From positions 5,864,501 to 5,928,500 of the forward strand of contig CM042560.1 of assembly GCA_023630585.1 (NCBI GenBank): a DNA stretch of 64,000 nt, read 5' to 3'. The translations under genes and the position numbers were made by a program. Positions 52,309-63,700 of the stretch are shown piece by piece. Source of the DNA: Cranoglanis bouderius (lineage: Eukaryota; Chordata; Actinopteri; Siluriformes; Cranoglanididae). Positions within the stretch are counted from its first letter, which is position 1, and each line of letters begins with the position of its first letter. Under the pieces are notes generated by a model. The model was not told the DNA's origin, did not search any database, and worked only from the letters and a program-made list of their open reading frames with translations.

Positions 52309-53784
52309 GCTACATCTACCAATGGCAGGTTTTTGTGATGTTCAAAAAAAAAGATGAAACCACTATAAATCACGTCAGAACTTTTTCCGCCCTCAATGTG
52401 AAATTACAATGTATAAAAATTAAGTGAAAAACAATCAGAAACATTTTAGGGAAAAATAGAAAAAAAGTTATAATAACCTGGATGCATAAGTGTGCACACC
52501 CGTTTATGATTGGGGATGTGGCTGTGTTCAGAATTAACCAATCACATTCAATCTCATGTTCAAAAGGAATTATCATACAGCTGTCGTCAATGAAATTATT
52601 CTGATTAACCCCAAAGAAAGATCAGCTGTTTCTGTAGGATTTTCTTCACATCTTCTTGGTTTCATCCGACTGCTGAAGCCATGCTCTTCAAAGAGCTTAC
52701 AAAGCATGTACGGTATCTCACTGTCAAAAGGAATCAATCAGGAGAGGGGTATAAATGAATTTCCAAAACATTAGATGTACCATGGAACACAGTAAAGGCC
52801 ATCATCAACAAATACAGACCATGGAGCACCACAGTGACATCACCAAGAACAGGACCTCCCTCCAAAATTTATAAAAGGACAAGACAAAAACTTACCAGGG
52901 AGGCTGCCTAGAGACCTACGGCAACATTAAAGGAGCTGCAGGAATATCTGACAAGTACTGATTACTCTCTGCATGTGACAACAATCTCATATTCTTCACA
53001 TGTCCGGGCTATGGGGTAGGGTGGCTAGATGGAAGCGCTTTCCCACAAAAAACATCCAAGATCAACTATATTACCCCAAATCATGTGGCAAAATGTGTTG
53101 TGGTCTGATGAGACCAATTCCAAAAGGTATAATAATTCAATAATAAAAATTTAATTAAAAATAAATCAAAAGGTATGTTTGGTGCAAAAAAAACAACAAC
53201 ACATCACCAAAAGTACATCACATGCATGGTGAACCATGGTGGTGGCAGCATCATGCTTTAGGGCTGCTTTTCCTTAGCCAGAACTGAATAGCTACAAATA
53301 ACAGTGAATTTTAGTGCAAAACACACTTCAGGTGTCTGCTAGTAAGCTGAAGATGAAAAGAAATTTCACCTTTCAGCACGACATTGACCCAAAGCATACA
53401 TCCAAATCAACAAAGAAATGGCTTACCCAAAAGAAGATCAATGTTTTTGAATGACCTAGCCAGAGCCCAGACCTGAATCCAACTAAAAATCTGTGGGGTG
53501 ACCTGAAGCGGGCTGAGCACAGGAGATGCCCTCACAATTTGATGGATCTAGAATGTTTTTTTAATCGCCAAGTCAAGATGTGCCACGCTAAGAGACTCTT
53601 ATCCAAAAAGACCGAGTGGTATAATAAAATCAAAAGGTGCTTCAACAAAGTATTAGTTTATGGGTGTGCACACTTATGCAACTAGGTTATTGTAAGTTCT
53701 GACATGATTTATCTTGGTTTCATTTTTTTACATCACAAAAACCTGCCATTTTAACAGGGGTGTGTAGACTTTTTATATCCACTG
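52309..53784 (+). pseudogene. Decayed Tc1-like transposon with broken transposase
   Basis: The right end closes GGGGTGTGTAGACTTTTTAT then ATCCACTG followed by TA. The left end keeps GGCAGGTTTTTGTGATGT, its reverse-complement partner, but lacks the outermost bases. Transposase motifs appear in order but in different frames: a WSDETN-like GTGGTCTGATGAGACCAA, GGTGGTGGCAGCATCATGCT, a HDxxPKH-like region at 53,379-53,400, and CCCAGACCTGAATCC. Stops and frameshifts make it inactive. Confidence 0.75.
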
Positions 53785-54146
53785 TAAGTATATAATTACT
53801 GAATCCAGGTCAGCTGAGTCAGCTGGGTTTGTAAGAATGATACACTACCCTACAGGTTCCCAACCATGGTTGTGGAGTACCCCCTATCCTGCACAATTTT
53901 AATGTTTTCCCAGCTCTAATCCAGAGTGTCATTAGTGGCACATAATGCGTAACTTTCAAATTGATGTTTTTCATTAAAATGTCATGTGGCGTTTGTGTCG
54001 AGCTAACCCATTTGGTTTGGGTTAGCAAATGCACAAAATGTTATTAACTAGCATTCATGCTAATGGCAGGAGGACATTTATTCATGATTTACTTATTTCA
54101 GAATATAATTTGGGTAGCAGGGTTATGACCTCGTGAGTCAATAATA

Positions 54147-54593
54147 CACTATACGGCCAAAAGTTTGTGGACACCTGAACATCACACCCTTATTTACATT
54201 TTGAACATCCCATTCAAGATTTAGTCGTCTTAGTCGATTTAGTGGCTGTGAGGATTTGCTCATTCAGCCCCAACAGCATTAGTGAAATCAGGAAGTGATG
54301 TTGGGTGGGGAGGCCTGGGGTGTAGTTGGCATTCCAGTTCATCCCGAAGGTGTTCAACTGGCTTGAAGTTAGGGCTCTGTGCAGGACACTCAAGTTCTTC
54401 CACTCCAGCCATCGCAAACAACATGGACAGTGTCATGCTGGAACATGTTTGAGCCCGTTAGTTCCAGTGAAGGGAAACTGTAATGCTACAGCAAACAAAG
54501 TTATCCTATACAACTGTGTGCTTCCAACAGTTTAGGGAAAGCCGACATATGAGTGTGATGCTCAGGTGTTCACAAATTTTTGGTCATCTAGTG
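54147..54593. mobile_element. 447-bp Tc1-type MITE with TA target duplication
   Basis: TA at 54145-54146 and 54594-54595. Imperfect terminal inverted repeats of about 40 bp: CACTATACGGCCAAAAGTTT, GTGGACACCTGAACATCACA on the left against TGTGATGCTCAGGTGTTCAC, AAATTTTTGGTCATCTAGTG on the right. The interior is non-coding. A fragment of the same family (right half) is found at 62,450-62,585. Confidence 0.8.
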
Positions 54594-55232
54594 TATCACT
54601 GAAAATTGAGAAAACGAATGAGAGATTTTCTTCTTCCTATTATCTTCAAGAAATTCAGATGATGCAACTTCCTGTTGAACATGTGACGTGTGGAATATTC
54701 CAAATATTTCATAGGGGTGAATTGTTTTCATTTAACAAGGTTGATTGCATAAATTAATATGTATATAATGTATATAATTGAATTTTTTTTATTTTTTTTT
54801 TTTACATTTTTCACAACCTATAGTGGACAACTTGAGGAAAAGGTTGTTTCGGGGATTGGATCAAATGGATTCACACATTAATGTGGAAATGATTCTATTT
54901 TTGAGGTGTTTTAACGATTATATTTCAAGGTAAAACAGGAGGGATGACTTCAAAAGACAGGTTTTATTAATGTTTTAAGTTACTTATCTGAAATATTCAC
55001 AGAGGTTGTTGTGACACTCAACTTGCTGTATGTTTAAAATGCCCTTTTGTCTGTGAAATGTCTTTTTTTTTTTTTAATTGTATTTATATTTGTAAATATG
55101 GCGCCCCAGTCATGGAATCGCTCATACACGGTTTTCTTCCGGCCAAGTAGCATTTGGCTATTTGGGTTAGTTTTTTTTTTTTTTTTTTACCGTTTATATG
55201 AAAATGTTCTGGTTGTTTCTGAGTGGCTGTAG

Positions 55233-55374
55233 CTAGTCAGTGAATAAACCCTGGTTTATTTCGCCTCCGCACCAGAAGGGGTCAGGGTTGTATTTGCTTT
55301 CTCTGGGCGCTGTCTTAGTAAACACAACAGAGTTCCGGTGAATATCAAATTTCTGCCTCTTCGCCTGGTAACCG
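55233..55374 (+). promoter_or_regulatory. Probable 5' UTR/promoter of the zinc-finger gene
   Basis: A CpG-containing stretch lies directly upstream of ATG 55375. The ATG context ACCGATGA is moderate. No TATA box or clear start site is visible. Confidence 0.35.
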
Positions 55375-58300
55375 ATGAATTTCGTCGATAACTTAAACAA
55401 ATGGACGAGTAGGGTGGATATGGTAAGTGAACATGTTTTGCGACTGTCTCGATGATCAAATAGCATGTTTTTCTGTAATAGTAATGTCTTGGTAAAAAAG
55501 AAATCCCGTGTCGAGTTAGCGCTCGCTTTGCAAAGCTAGCCAACCAGACGTTCGTTAGCGTGGATTGTACACGAGCAAGTTTTTTTTTTTTTTTTTTTTT
55601 TTTACTTCTCCCACCCAATTTCCGAGTAAGTTCCGCCTTCTTTGATAGGATTGGCTAATCGAGTCCCGTACACTACTCTATGATTGGTTGGTAGGCGATA
55701 TTCACGGTCGATCCACCAGTAGAACGGTTGCTTGTGCTCATAAACTACCGATCTAGCGTTGGAGGCGGAATTTGTTCGGAATACGAGTGGGAGAGAGAAA
55801 AAAAAAGGCTTCTCACGCAAACAGACGAGACAATTCTCATTTGGTTGAATGGATACGGCTAATATGTGGATAGACAATTAAAGTCGGTTTGCGAGGAAAA
55901 AAAAAAGTTCGTCGAATTATAGTAAAAATAAGACGAGTTGATTTTTTTTTACAAAAGTATGTCTTCGCGGTGGTGCCCCGAATCCGCGCAGCTGCACAAA
56001 ATGTCCGTTTTTGTGTAGCTCGCGACGTTAGCTGGAGAGTTAGCCCCCCCCCTGGCTAACGCGGTTAGAGCAATGATGATTCCCACCTCTTGTTTTTAGG
56101 ACTACGGGAACAAACTGAACCAGGCTCTCTCCTCTAGCACTAAATTTCTGCCCACAGCAGGACTGCGCGGTGCTGGGCCGTTTCAGCACTACGGCCGGCC
56201 CCTGGGCCACGGCGTGAAAGTCAAAGAGGAAGACGAGAGTGTGGAGGATTTCTTCCATTTCGGTGAGTCGCTGCGGGTTTAATGATCCGGGCTTCTGCGT
56301 AGTTCACATAGCTTTCAGACTGAGCTGCATGAAAGCATATGGTTTTTATAGAGAAATATCTTAACAACAACAACCAAAGAGCTGTTTATAACAAGATGCA
56401 TTTATTAAATCAGGGTTGCAAACTTTCTCGTGACCTGGGATCAGTCTGGGAAGTGATCGACTCATGAGTCAATACAAATGATTCTAATCATTTGATTCTA
56501 GGCTCATTAATGCTATAAGAGCGCAATATTCCGAACAGTCCACATTTTCTCGCTAACAGCTGTAAAATAATACATTACACTTTGTTATTTATTAAATATA
56601 AATTGGTATCATTGTGGAGTTGTTGTTTTTTGTTGTTGTTTTCATCAAACCCGTTTTTAAGGCCACCCACGCTGTTATTTAGACATAGAAATGATGTATA
56701 TCTTATTTTACCAGCCGCTGTAATGGAATTCTATGCAGATTAATTTATCACTTAAGTATTTCAAATTATTTCTAACATTTGAAAAATTGCATTAGGAATT
56801 GGAATCAAGGAGAGCGGCACGACTCCTCCTTATTCTCTGCGACCAATGAGCGTGGACGTTGTACCACGTGACCTCACGCACGTATCCGAAGCGCCGCGGC
56901 TTGACGGCAGAAAGAGGAGAAACGACGTCGGAACTAAAGCGAACCAAACACCCGCTTGTGGTGGGAAGGGGCAACCAGTGTCCTGCTCAGAAAGTCGCTC
57001 GATGACGTCATAGACAAAATATGATCATTGGTATATCAAATCAGGTTACATGAAGAAGGATAAATTTTCAGTTAAGACGAAGTAAAATGGAATAGTTTTA
57101 GCAGAATAATAAAAAAAAAGATTACAATTTATTATTTAATAATTTAATTAAAGTATTTCTTAAAATAAAGAAGTCATCTTTAGTCATGGCACCACAAACT
57201 AAACTTTTTAAGCATTTACAAAATGCAATGTTTTCTATCAGGAACACAGACAAAAAGAAGCACTGACAGTGAGTAGTCATGAAGGAGACGTTTACTCACT
57301 TTTATTACTTGTGAATATCCAAGAAGAGATTTCTAAAATGAAGAACAAAGTGCAAGGGTGGGACAAACAGTGGTATTCGGTGAGTGGTCACTGGGAACAG
57401 TGGTGATCAGTGATTGGTCGCAAGTCCAACACAATTGGGCGGTAAACACAGATGGTCAGTCAAGCAAACCTTCTTTCTCAACTTGTAGAACAGCAGCTGT
57501 TTTCAAGGCAGTCACAAACGCGCTCAAAATGTTTTGATTTGTCGCTAGGCTCTTTAAAAAAAAAAAAACCAAAAAAAAAACTAAAGTCGCTAAAAGGGTC
57601 TAAAAATTCACAAAATCTAGCAACAAAGTCTCTAGGCTGGCAACAGCGGGAACAAATTTGTCCTATATGTTTAGTATTTAAAAAATTTTAATAATCTCTG
57701 CCAATATTATTATTACTCTCAGTTAATCAGTAAGCAATGACAAAATGTGAGAAATGAATGAATGGGCCAAGTGAGTCATGGCTGCATGTGCCTTCTCGCT
57801 CAAAACCATTCAGTGAGGCATTATGAATAGTGTGTTTATGAAGGCACATTTTCACCCACAAGTGGCTCTGAGCTGCTCTCAGCAGAAGAACTGAAACGAT
57901 GACTAATTATTTAACTCGTCGTTAATATGGCTTGTATCCTTTTAACTAATATGATTTCATACTAAATAGCAGTTATTTTTGCTCAGGATTTTGCTTATTA
58001 CAGTAAGTATTGTTCCTTATTAAACTGGTCAAAGATGTTTAATGCATCATAGGTGACACATTTGGCCCCAAAGAGTTAGTCACCCAAAACTTTTAAAGGC
58101 CATAATGAATGGCCGTTATTGAATAACATTAATTGACCGTGGTTTCACAAAACAAAAATGGCGTGACACAACAGAAAAGACTTAAGTTCTAACATTATCA
58201 TCAAGATGCTAGTTGGAAACGCCCCCAAAACAAATATCATTTGCTTACTGTTTGTTCTCTTTGTCTTTTATAGCTCAGCATCTTCAGCAGCAAACAGGCG

Positions 58301-59214
58301 AGTGTCTCACAGCGTGCTGCGGTGGAGCAAATCCTAAAACTCTCCCTCTCACTACCACTCTAAGTACCTCACTTACTGCCTCTCTCACTTCCCCTCTGAA
58401 CACCCCTCTCAGTAGCCCACCACCCAAACCGAGCAGCCAGCCTTCAGCCGAGCGGCCGTACCACTGTCAGGACTGCGGCAAGTATTTCAGAATCAGCGAC
58501 ATTAAGCGCCACCAGCGGATCCACAGCGGAGAGAGGCCGTTTCCTTGCTTCCAGTGCGGTAAGAACTTCCCCACGTCAGGCGATCTCAAAAGGCACGAGA
58601 GGATCCACACAGGTGAGCGGCCGTACCACTGCCTGCAGTGTGGCAAGAATTTCTCTGACTCGGGCCACCTCAAGCAGCACGAGAGGATGCACACGGGCGA
58701 GCGGCCTTACCAGTGCCCGCAGTGCGCCAAGCGCTTCTACAGATCAGGCGACCTCAAGAGGCATCTCCGCATCCACAGCGGCGAGCGGCCTTACAAGTGC
58801 CCGCAGTGTGAAAAGACCTTCTCCGATTCTGGTCACTTGCGGGGCCACCAGCGCATCCATACAGGGGAGCGGCCTCACCGCTGCACGCTGTGCGAGAAGA
58901 GCTTCTTCAGATCGGGAGACCTGAAGCGTCACCACCGGACACACACCGGAGAGAGGCCGTACCAGTGCTACCAGTGCGGGAAGAGCTTCTCCGAATCGGG
59001 TCACCTGAAAGAGCACCGGCGGATTCACACCGGAGAAAAACCCTACCACTGCAACCAGTGCGACAAGAGCTTCTCGCGCCTGGAGCGACTGAAGGGCCAC
59101 CAGAGCATCCACACGGGCGAGAGGCCCTTTCACTGTGCCCAGTGTGGCAAGAACTTCTTCAGATCCGGTGAGCTCAAGAGGCATCAGAGGATTCATAATG
59201 GAGAGAGAGCATGA
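55375..59214 (+). CDS. Nine-finger C2H2 zinc-finger protein (3 exons)
   Basis: Predicted nuclear DNA-binding protein of 383 residues. Exon 1 55375-55422 (MNFVDNLNKWTSRVDM, donor GTAAGT), exon 2 56100-56262 (starting DYGNKLNQALSSSTKFLPTA, donor GTGAGT), exon 3 58274-59214; phases 0 and 1 join cleanly. Exon 2 has an acidic patch with VKEEDESVED, which fits a SUMO site (PsiKxE plus acidic tail). Exon 3 starts AQHLQQQTGE, then a Ser/Thr/Pro-rich linker, then nine fingers with TGERPY-type linkers (residues about 127-380). Finger 1 is one residue short between its second Cys and first His. There is no KRAB, SCAN or BTB domain. I do not recognise the orthologue. It is divergent from smarca4, with 4 kb between. 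Confidence 0.88.
56263..58273. other. Intron 2 of the zinc-finger gene
   Basis: Two kilobases between phase-matched splice sites. Contains A-rich runs (57,110; 57,555-57,580) and CpG-bearing sequence at 56,800-57,010. I see no other gene. The exon 3 acceptor is TCTTTTATAG. Confidence 0.6.
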
Positions 59215-59494
59215 AATCGCTTATTAGAGCATTAGGGCCAGGTTTTGAGGTCTCTGTTTTTTCAGGGTGTTTTTTTTATTTTGCTTTCCTATTTGTGGCC
59301 AAGTTATCATATTGCAGAATGGTTTCTGCTGTGTGAAATGAATAATTCCAGAGGGGCTGTGTTAGTCACGGGGTAGAGAAAGGATCACATGTACATTTTG
59401 GCTGTTGAGAAGGAGGTTCAACTAATGGATTTTAGTTTTTACGCCCAGATAATAACAGAGAGGACATTTACCTGGCCCGTGACATTCCCTCTTA

Positions 59495-59500
59495 AATAAA
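59495..59500 (+). terminator. First candidate poly(A) signal of the zinc-finger gene
   Basis: AATAAA 280 bp after the stop codon. Confidence 0.35.
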
Positions 59501-60139
59501 ATTCAAGCATTAGGGACTCCTAGGATGTTTATTCTATTTTTAGACAAACATATAATACTTTAGAGCCTCCCTGCATGTTAAAGGTTCCTTGGATGGCTTA
59601 TGTAATGATCCAAACCCTGACCCATTCCAGATCATTTTTTAAATCACTACCTCCACATAGCTTTATTTGCAGTTAAAGCTCCGACAAAGAACGGCCTGTT
59701 GAAATGTTCACTGTTACAACCTGCTTTATGTTTAAAGGAATGAATCAGCAAAAACATATTTGCACATTGATTCCCCTTACCCCAAATGTCACCCGGTGTT
59801 GGCTTCTTTAGTTTCACACTGGACTGTAATGTAGCTAAAGGCTGATTTATACTTGATGTTAACAGCGCGTACGTGTATGTAAGATGGCCACTGTGCATAT
59901 CCTGCGGTCGTTTGGTCGCATCGCGTGTGCGCATCCTCAGAAATTAAACAGATGCATTTGTGTGGTGCAGTACCAACATAAATAGTAGAGGCAGTATAAC
60001 ACCATATTCTCCAGATGTACATCAGATACGCAAGTGAGTATGTGAACAATGGCGGTAGTGTAGTAGCAGCATGTGTGCACGTATGCGTGGGGAAAGTGAA
60101 GTTTATATGCGTATTTGAAATCTTTCCTGCTCTTTTACA

Positions 60140-60330
60140 ACATTTTGGTTTCCTCCCACTACACAAAAACATACCAGCATCCCTAAATTGCCCCAGATGT
60201 GAATGTGTGTGTGTGTGTACATGATGCCCTACAATGGACTGGTGTCTCATCCAGGGTATATTCCTGCCTCACATCCAGGATAGGCTCCGGATCCCCCATG
60301 GCCCTGACCAGGATAAAGTGGTTACTAAAG
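60140..60330 (-). repeat. GGAGGAAACC-family repeat fragment
   Basis: Carries TTTCCTCCCACTACACAAAA, AAATTGCCCCAGATGTGAAT, a GT tract, CTACAATGGACTGGTGTC and GGATAAAGTGGTTACTAAAG. The order is as in 50,230-50,510. Lies 3' of the zinc-finger coding region. Confidence 0.6.
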
Positions 60331-61128
60331 AGGAATGACTGATCAGTTCATTTATTTAAAAACAGGATTATGTATCGTACTGCTTTATTTGGAGTAAGTA
60401 CATGTTTAAAAAAATAAAAAAATAGGCCTAAATATATGGGAAAAGATTTTGAGTGAGCCTTTTATTACTTGTGAACATGATTTCCATTACAAAACTAAAG
60501 AAGCATATCAGACATTGATTACGCCTTGTCTAACAGACTACATTTGGAGTAACAGTGGGGAAAATTGTGTGAAGTAGATTTTCTTTTCCCCGTCAAAACT
60601 ATTTGTTTAACTAGTAATCTTTTTTTTTTTTCTCGCCACACCAATGGATCCCCATATTTCCAACTCTGTTACAAAGTATGTATTGTACAGTACAATATTT
60701 GTATATTGTAGCAAGGTATAACGTCAAGTGAAAGATCCTGTAGAACTGTATATTAAAAAGACGTATGCTTACATTCTTTGTATTTGCAATATTTTTTATT
60801 TTTGCTCTATTTTTTACAAGTGTGTGCTGTATGCATTTGTGACGGTGCAGAGACTGTCAACTCATCATGTGATTTGAACACGTACATGACCTTGACAATG
60901 GACTACAGAGTTTTTGCAACTTGTCTTAACTAGCTCCTTTTTTTTCCCGTCTTTGTTGTATCACTGTATGTAACAGCACACAACGAACTTGTGATTGCTT
61001 CATGCCACTATTGTGGCACTGTAAAATGCTACTGTACTCATCATGTAAACAACATGGGGGGGGGAGGGACTCCGTTAACCATGACGCTCTTGAGTTGCCA
61101 GTGTATTAGTTATTAGATTGGTATATGT

Positions 61129-61134
61129 AATAAA
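61129..61134 (+). terminator. Distal candidate poly(A) signal of the zinc-finger gene
   Basis: AATAAA followed within 35 bp by GT-rich sequence (GTATGTACATGTGTTT). The AT-rich, TGTA-containing DNA from 60.4 to 61.1 kb resembles a long vertebrate 3' UTR, so this may be the main end. Confidence 0.4.
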
Positions 61135-61139
61135 CAGGA

Positions 61140-62880
61140 AACTCTGAGTATATACTGTATGTACATGTGTTTACACTCAGTACACCGACACAGCTAGCAA
61201 CTAGTCTAGTAACAAATTCACTGGCAACTCTGTAAGTTGTCGCCACTATGTTGGAAATAGTATGTACCAGGTTAGAGTGTAAGACGTCTGTTGTGGAGAT
61301 GCAGTTTATGATTCAGTTACTTAGGATCTGCACTTTTAGGTAATGTATTAATCAAATCCTTTTACAAATCATATGAATTAGATTTAGTGTCTTAACTACT
61401 TTTTTTTTTTGGTTAAAACCATGATGTTTTCCATACTGATGTCTTTTTTTTTTTTCTTTTTTTTTTTAAAACCATATGTATCTATTTAACCATTTATGGG
61501 TGTGTTTAGTTTAATAGTCTTTGATTCAATCAGAATTATGACCTGTAACTGCTTCAAAAAAATAAATAAATAAACATTTATCATGATAACTAATAAACTG
61601 AAATGCCCAGTATTTCTAAAAAGTGAAAAGCCCAAACATACAACATGTATGGGTACAATGATAGTATTTAATAGGTCTTTCTGATTGAATCCAGACTGTA
61701 GAGTAGGTGTGGGATTTTCAAACCCTGGGATTCCTTTTCCTTTGCCTGTGCATGAGTGTTTTATTTGTATGTTAATGTAATTATCCCTTATTTGCACAAA
61801 ATAAATACATAATCTCTACCCACAGATGTACTTTATATACTCATAAAATGTTACAGCAGGTATTTATTAAGATTTTGTCCTTATTTAACATAAAACACAA
61901 GCTAGCATACAAATATAACAATTTGTGACACTGACTGCAACACATACACACATACATTCTCTCTATTAGTGATAATAGTGGAGAGTGCTGTCTAGCACAT
62001 CAGTCCAAGACCTCTCAGGGTGATTGGGTTGATAACTGGTAGCTATGAAAATCATAGAATATGATTTACCATTCAGAAAACATTCCCCAGCCCATTACAC
62101 CACCAGCAGCAGCCTGAACTGTTAACACAATCAGGTTGGGCCTAGTTTGTACAGTCTGGGTGAGCCTGTGCCCACTGTCCTCTTAGATTCCTATTCTTGG
62201 CTGACAGGAACCCAATGTTGACTTCTGCTGTTTTAGCCCATTTACTTCAAGGTTCAACATGATGTGCATTCTAAGATGCTCATGAAGAGTGGTAATTTTC
62301 ATTACCTCAGACTTGCTGTCAACTTGAGTCTGCCTGGCCATTCTCCTATGACCTTATCTGCAGAATTGCCAATTACAGGATGATTTTGTGTGTGTGTGTG
62401 TGTGTGTGAGACAATCCTTGGGGACCAACAACCATGCTATGGTCAAAATCACTGGCCCTTTAGTCCCAGTTAAGGGAAATCTTAATGCCACAGCATAGAA
62501 AGACATCCTATACAACTGAGTGCTTCTGATTTTGTGGCAACAGTTTGGGAAAAGGCCCACATATAGGTGTGATGGTCAGGTGTCCACTTAATTAAAAAAA
62601 AAAAAAAAAAAAAAAAGTGTTGTCTGTGTGTTTCTCTTACCATTTTACCTTCCAACAGAGTTTTTAGACTGATGGTATTCTTAGTCCGTGACCTAGTGAA
62701 CCAGTATTGGGATGAATTTGATGACAGAGACTCAAAACACTTTCGAAAGTCGCTCTGCATAAGCCGTAAATGTAATTTGGGCCATATAGCGTATATCGCG
62801 CCGAAGGATTTACGACAGCTGCCGACCTGTTTACGACAGAGTTTCCAAGGAGACGTCAGTAGATAATCCTTTATTACTAC
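61140..62880. other. Intergenic region, with a mosaic of two repeat fragments
   Basis: No gene is supported. 62,150-62,450 resembles a common fish repeat (CTGGCCATTCTCCTATGACC). It joins a right-half fragment of the 54.1-kb MITE family (AAGGGAAATCTTAATGCCAC then AGGTGTGATGGTCAGGTGTC) at 62,455-62,585, followed by a poly(A) run. Confidence 0.5.
62450..62585 (+). repeat. Fragment of the 54.1-kb Tc1-type MITE family
   Basis: Shares AGTCCCAGTTAAGGGAAATC, CATCCTATACAACTGAGTGC and GGTGTGATGGTCAGGTGTCC with the right half of 54,147-54,593. The left half is replaced by another repeat. Confidence 0.65.
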
Positions 62881-62944
62881 GCGGTTGGCGTGAGGACCTT
62901 CAGGGGTGCGCTGTGCGCGAGAGAGAATGGGTGAAAGGTAGAAG
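62880..62944 (+). promoter_or_regulatory. Possible promoter and first exon of a right-hand gene
   Basis: A CpG-bearing segment (TACGCGGTTGGCGTGAGG, GTGCGCTGTGCGCGAG) leads to a good donor GGTAGAAG|GTATGTTT at 62945. No long frame is present, so the exon would be non-coding. Confidence 0.35.
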
Positions 62945-63562
62945 GTATGTTTATAGGCTAGTTAGTAGGTAAACGGGACAAAATAGCGTATAGCAAAAGG
63001 CATTTTTCATTCGTAAGGAAAACAAGGCTTAATTCCATCTATGTGAAAAGATATGTTTAACTGTATGCTCTTTTCTACATTAATGTGCTAAAATAGCTAA
63101 TAGAGTTAGCAGTCTAGCTAGCTAAACAACACAGCACACCAGTTTGTGTTTAGTTTGTTTTGCTCAAGGCCCGTACACCTTACAGACATCGTCATGTTGT
63201 ATAGTTTTCACGTATAATTCTTCATATTATTATAAATAAGGTGTTTAAGCTCTAGCCTCTGGCTTTCGTCTTGAATTTTAGCTTACAAATGCGGAACTAT
63301 TTGAACGCTAGGTAATATAAATAACGTTATAGAGCAGGGTTTGTGAGTAGGCTAACCTTTAACAAATGTCTTTACCAATACACATCTGAACGTTTCCTCG
63401 TCTGGATAAATAGCTTTTTTCCCCCCTGTTTCTAGTTAGCATGTGGAAGCCGATTTGGTGACTTAATTTGTCACCTAACAAAGGTTTACGTTCACGTTCT
63501 CAAGGCAAGCATGAGAGAGAAGAGTTGTGAAACATCGGTGAGATGTTTGGGAAGGTGGTATG

Positions 63563-63700
63563 ATGGAAGGTTCGGGAAAGGAAAGGGAAACTTGTAATGG
63601 AAGGTCCTTCCCATGGCTCACTCGCACAGACAACAGGTTTTGGAAACTCGCCGACTGCTTCTCTTCCCTCCAGCAAACTGCCCCGTCTACACAACACCAG
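63563..63700 (+). CDS. Possible first coding exon of a right-hand gene
   Basis: Two frames are open from an ATG to a good donor CAACACCAG|GTGAGCTG at 63701. ATG 63563 gives 46 residues starting MEGSGKERETCNGRSFPWLT in phase 0. ATG 63597 gives 34 residues starting MEGPSHGSLAQTTGFGNSPT in phase 2. Neither is recognised, and the gene would continue beyond the window. Confidence 0.3.

Larger units (their letters stand above)
51140..55230. other. Transposon-rich gap between SMARCA4 and the zinc-finger gene
   Basis: No host gene is seen. From left to right it holds an internally deleted Tc1-like element (51,357-51,817), a decayed full-length Tc1-like element (52,309-53,784), a 447-bp MITE (54,147-54,593) and a segment related to the flanks of the hAT-like insertion (54,629-54,745). 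The remainder is AT-rich with T homopolymers. Confidence 0.7.

Noticed and set aside
55047..55618. Frames upstream of the zinc-finger gene, rich in Phe or Lys
   Set aside because: Produced by poly(T)/poly(A) runs. The supported coding exon in this region is 55375-55422.
58213..58273. Upstream extension of the zinc-finger exon 3 frame to an ATG at 58213
   Set aside because: The extension is intron ending in TTTTATAG. Splicing from exon 2 gives a phase-correct join at 58274, so the ATG at 58213 is probably not used.
58744..59196. 150-residue open frame on the strand opposite the zinc fingers
   Set aside because: Mirror frame of the repetitive C2H2 array. No splice sites, domain or start context of its own.
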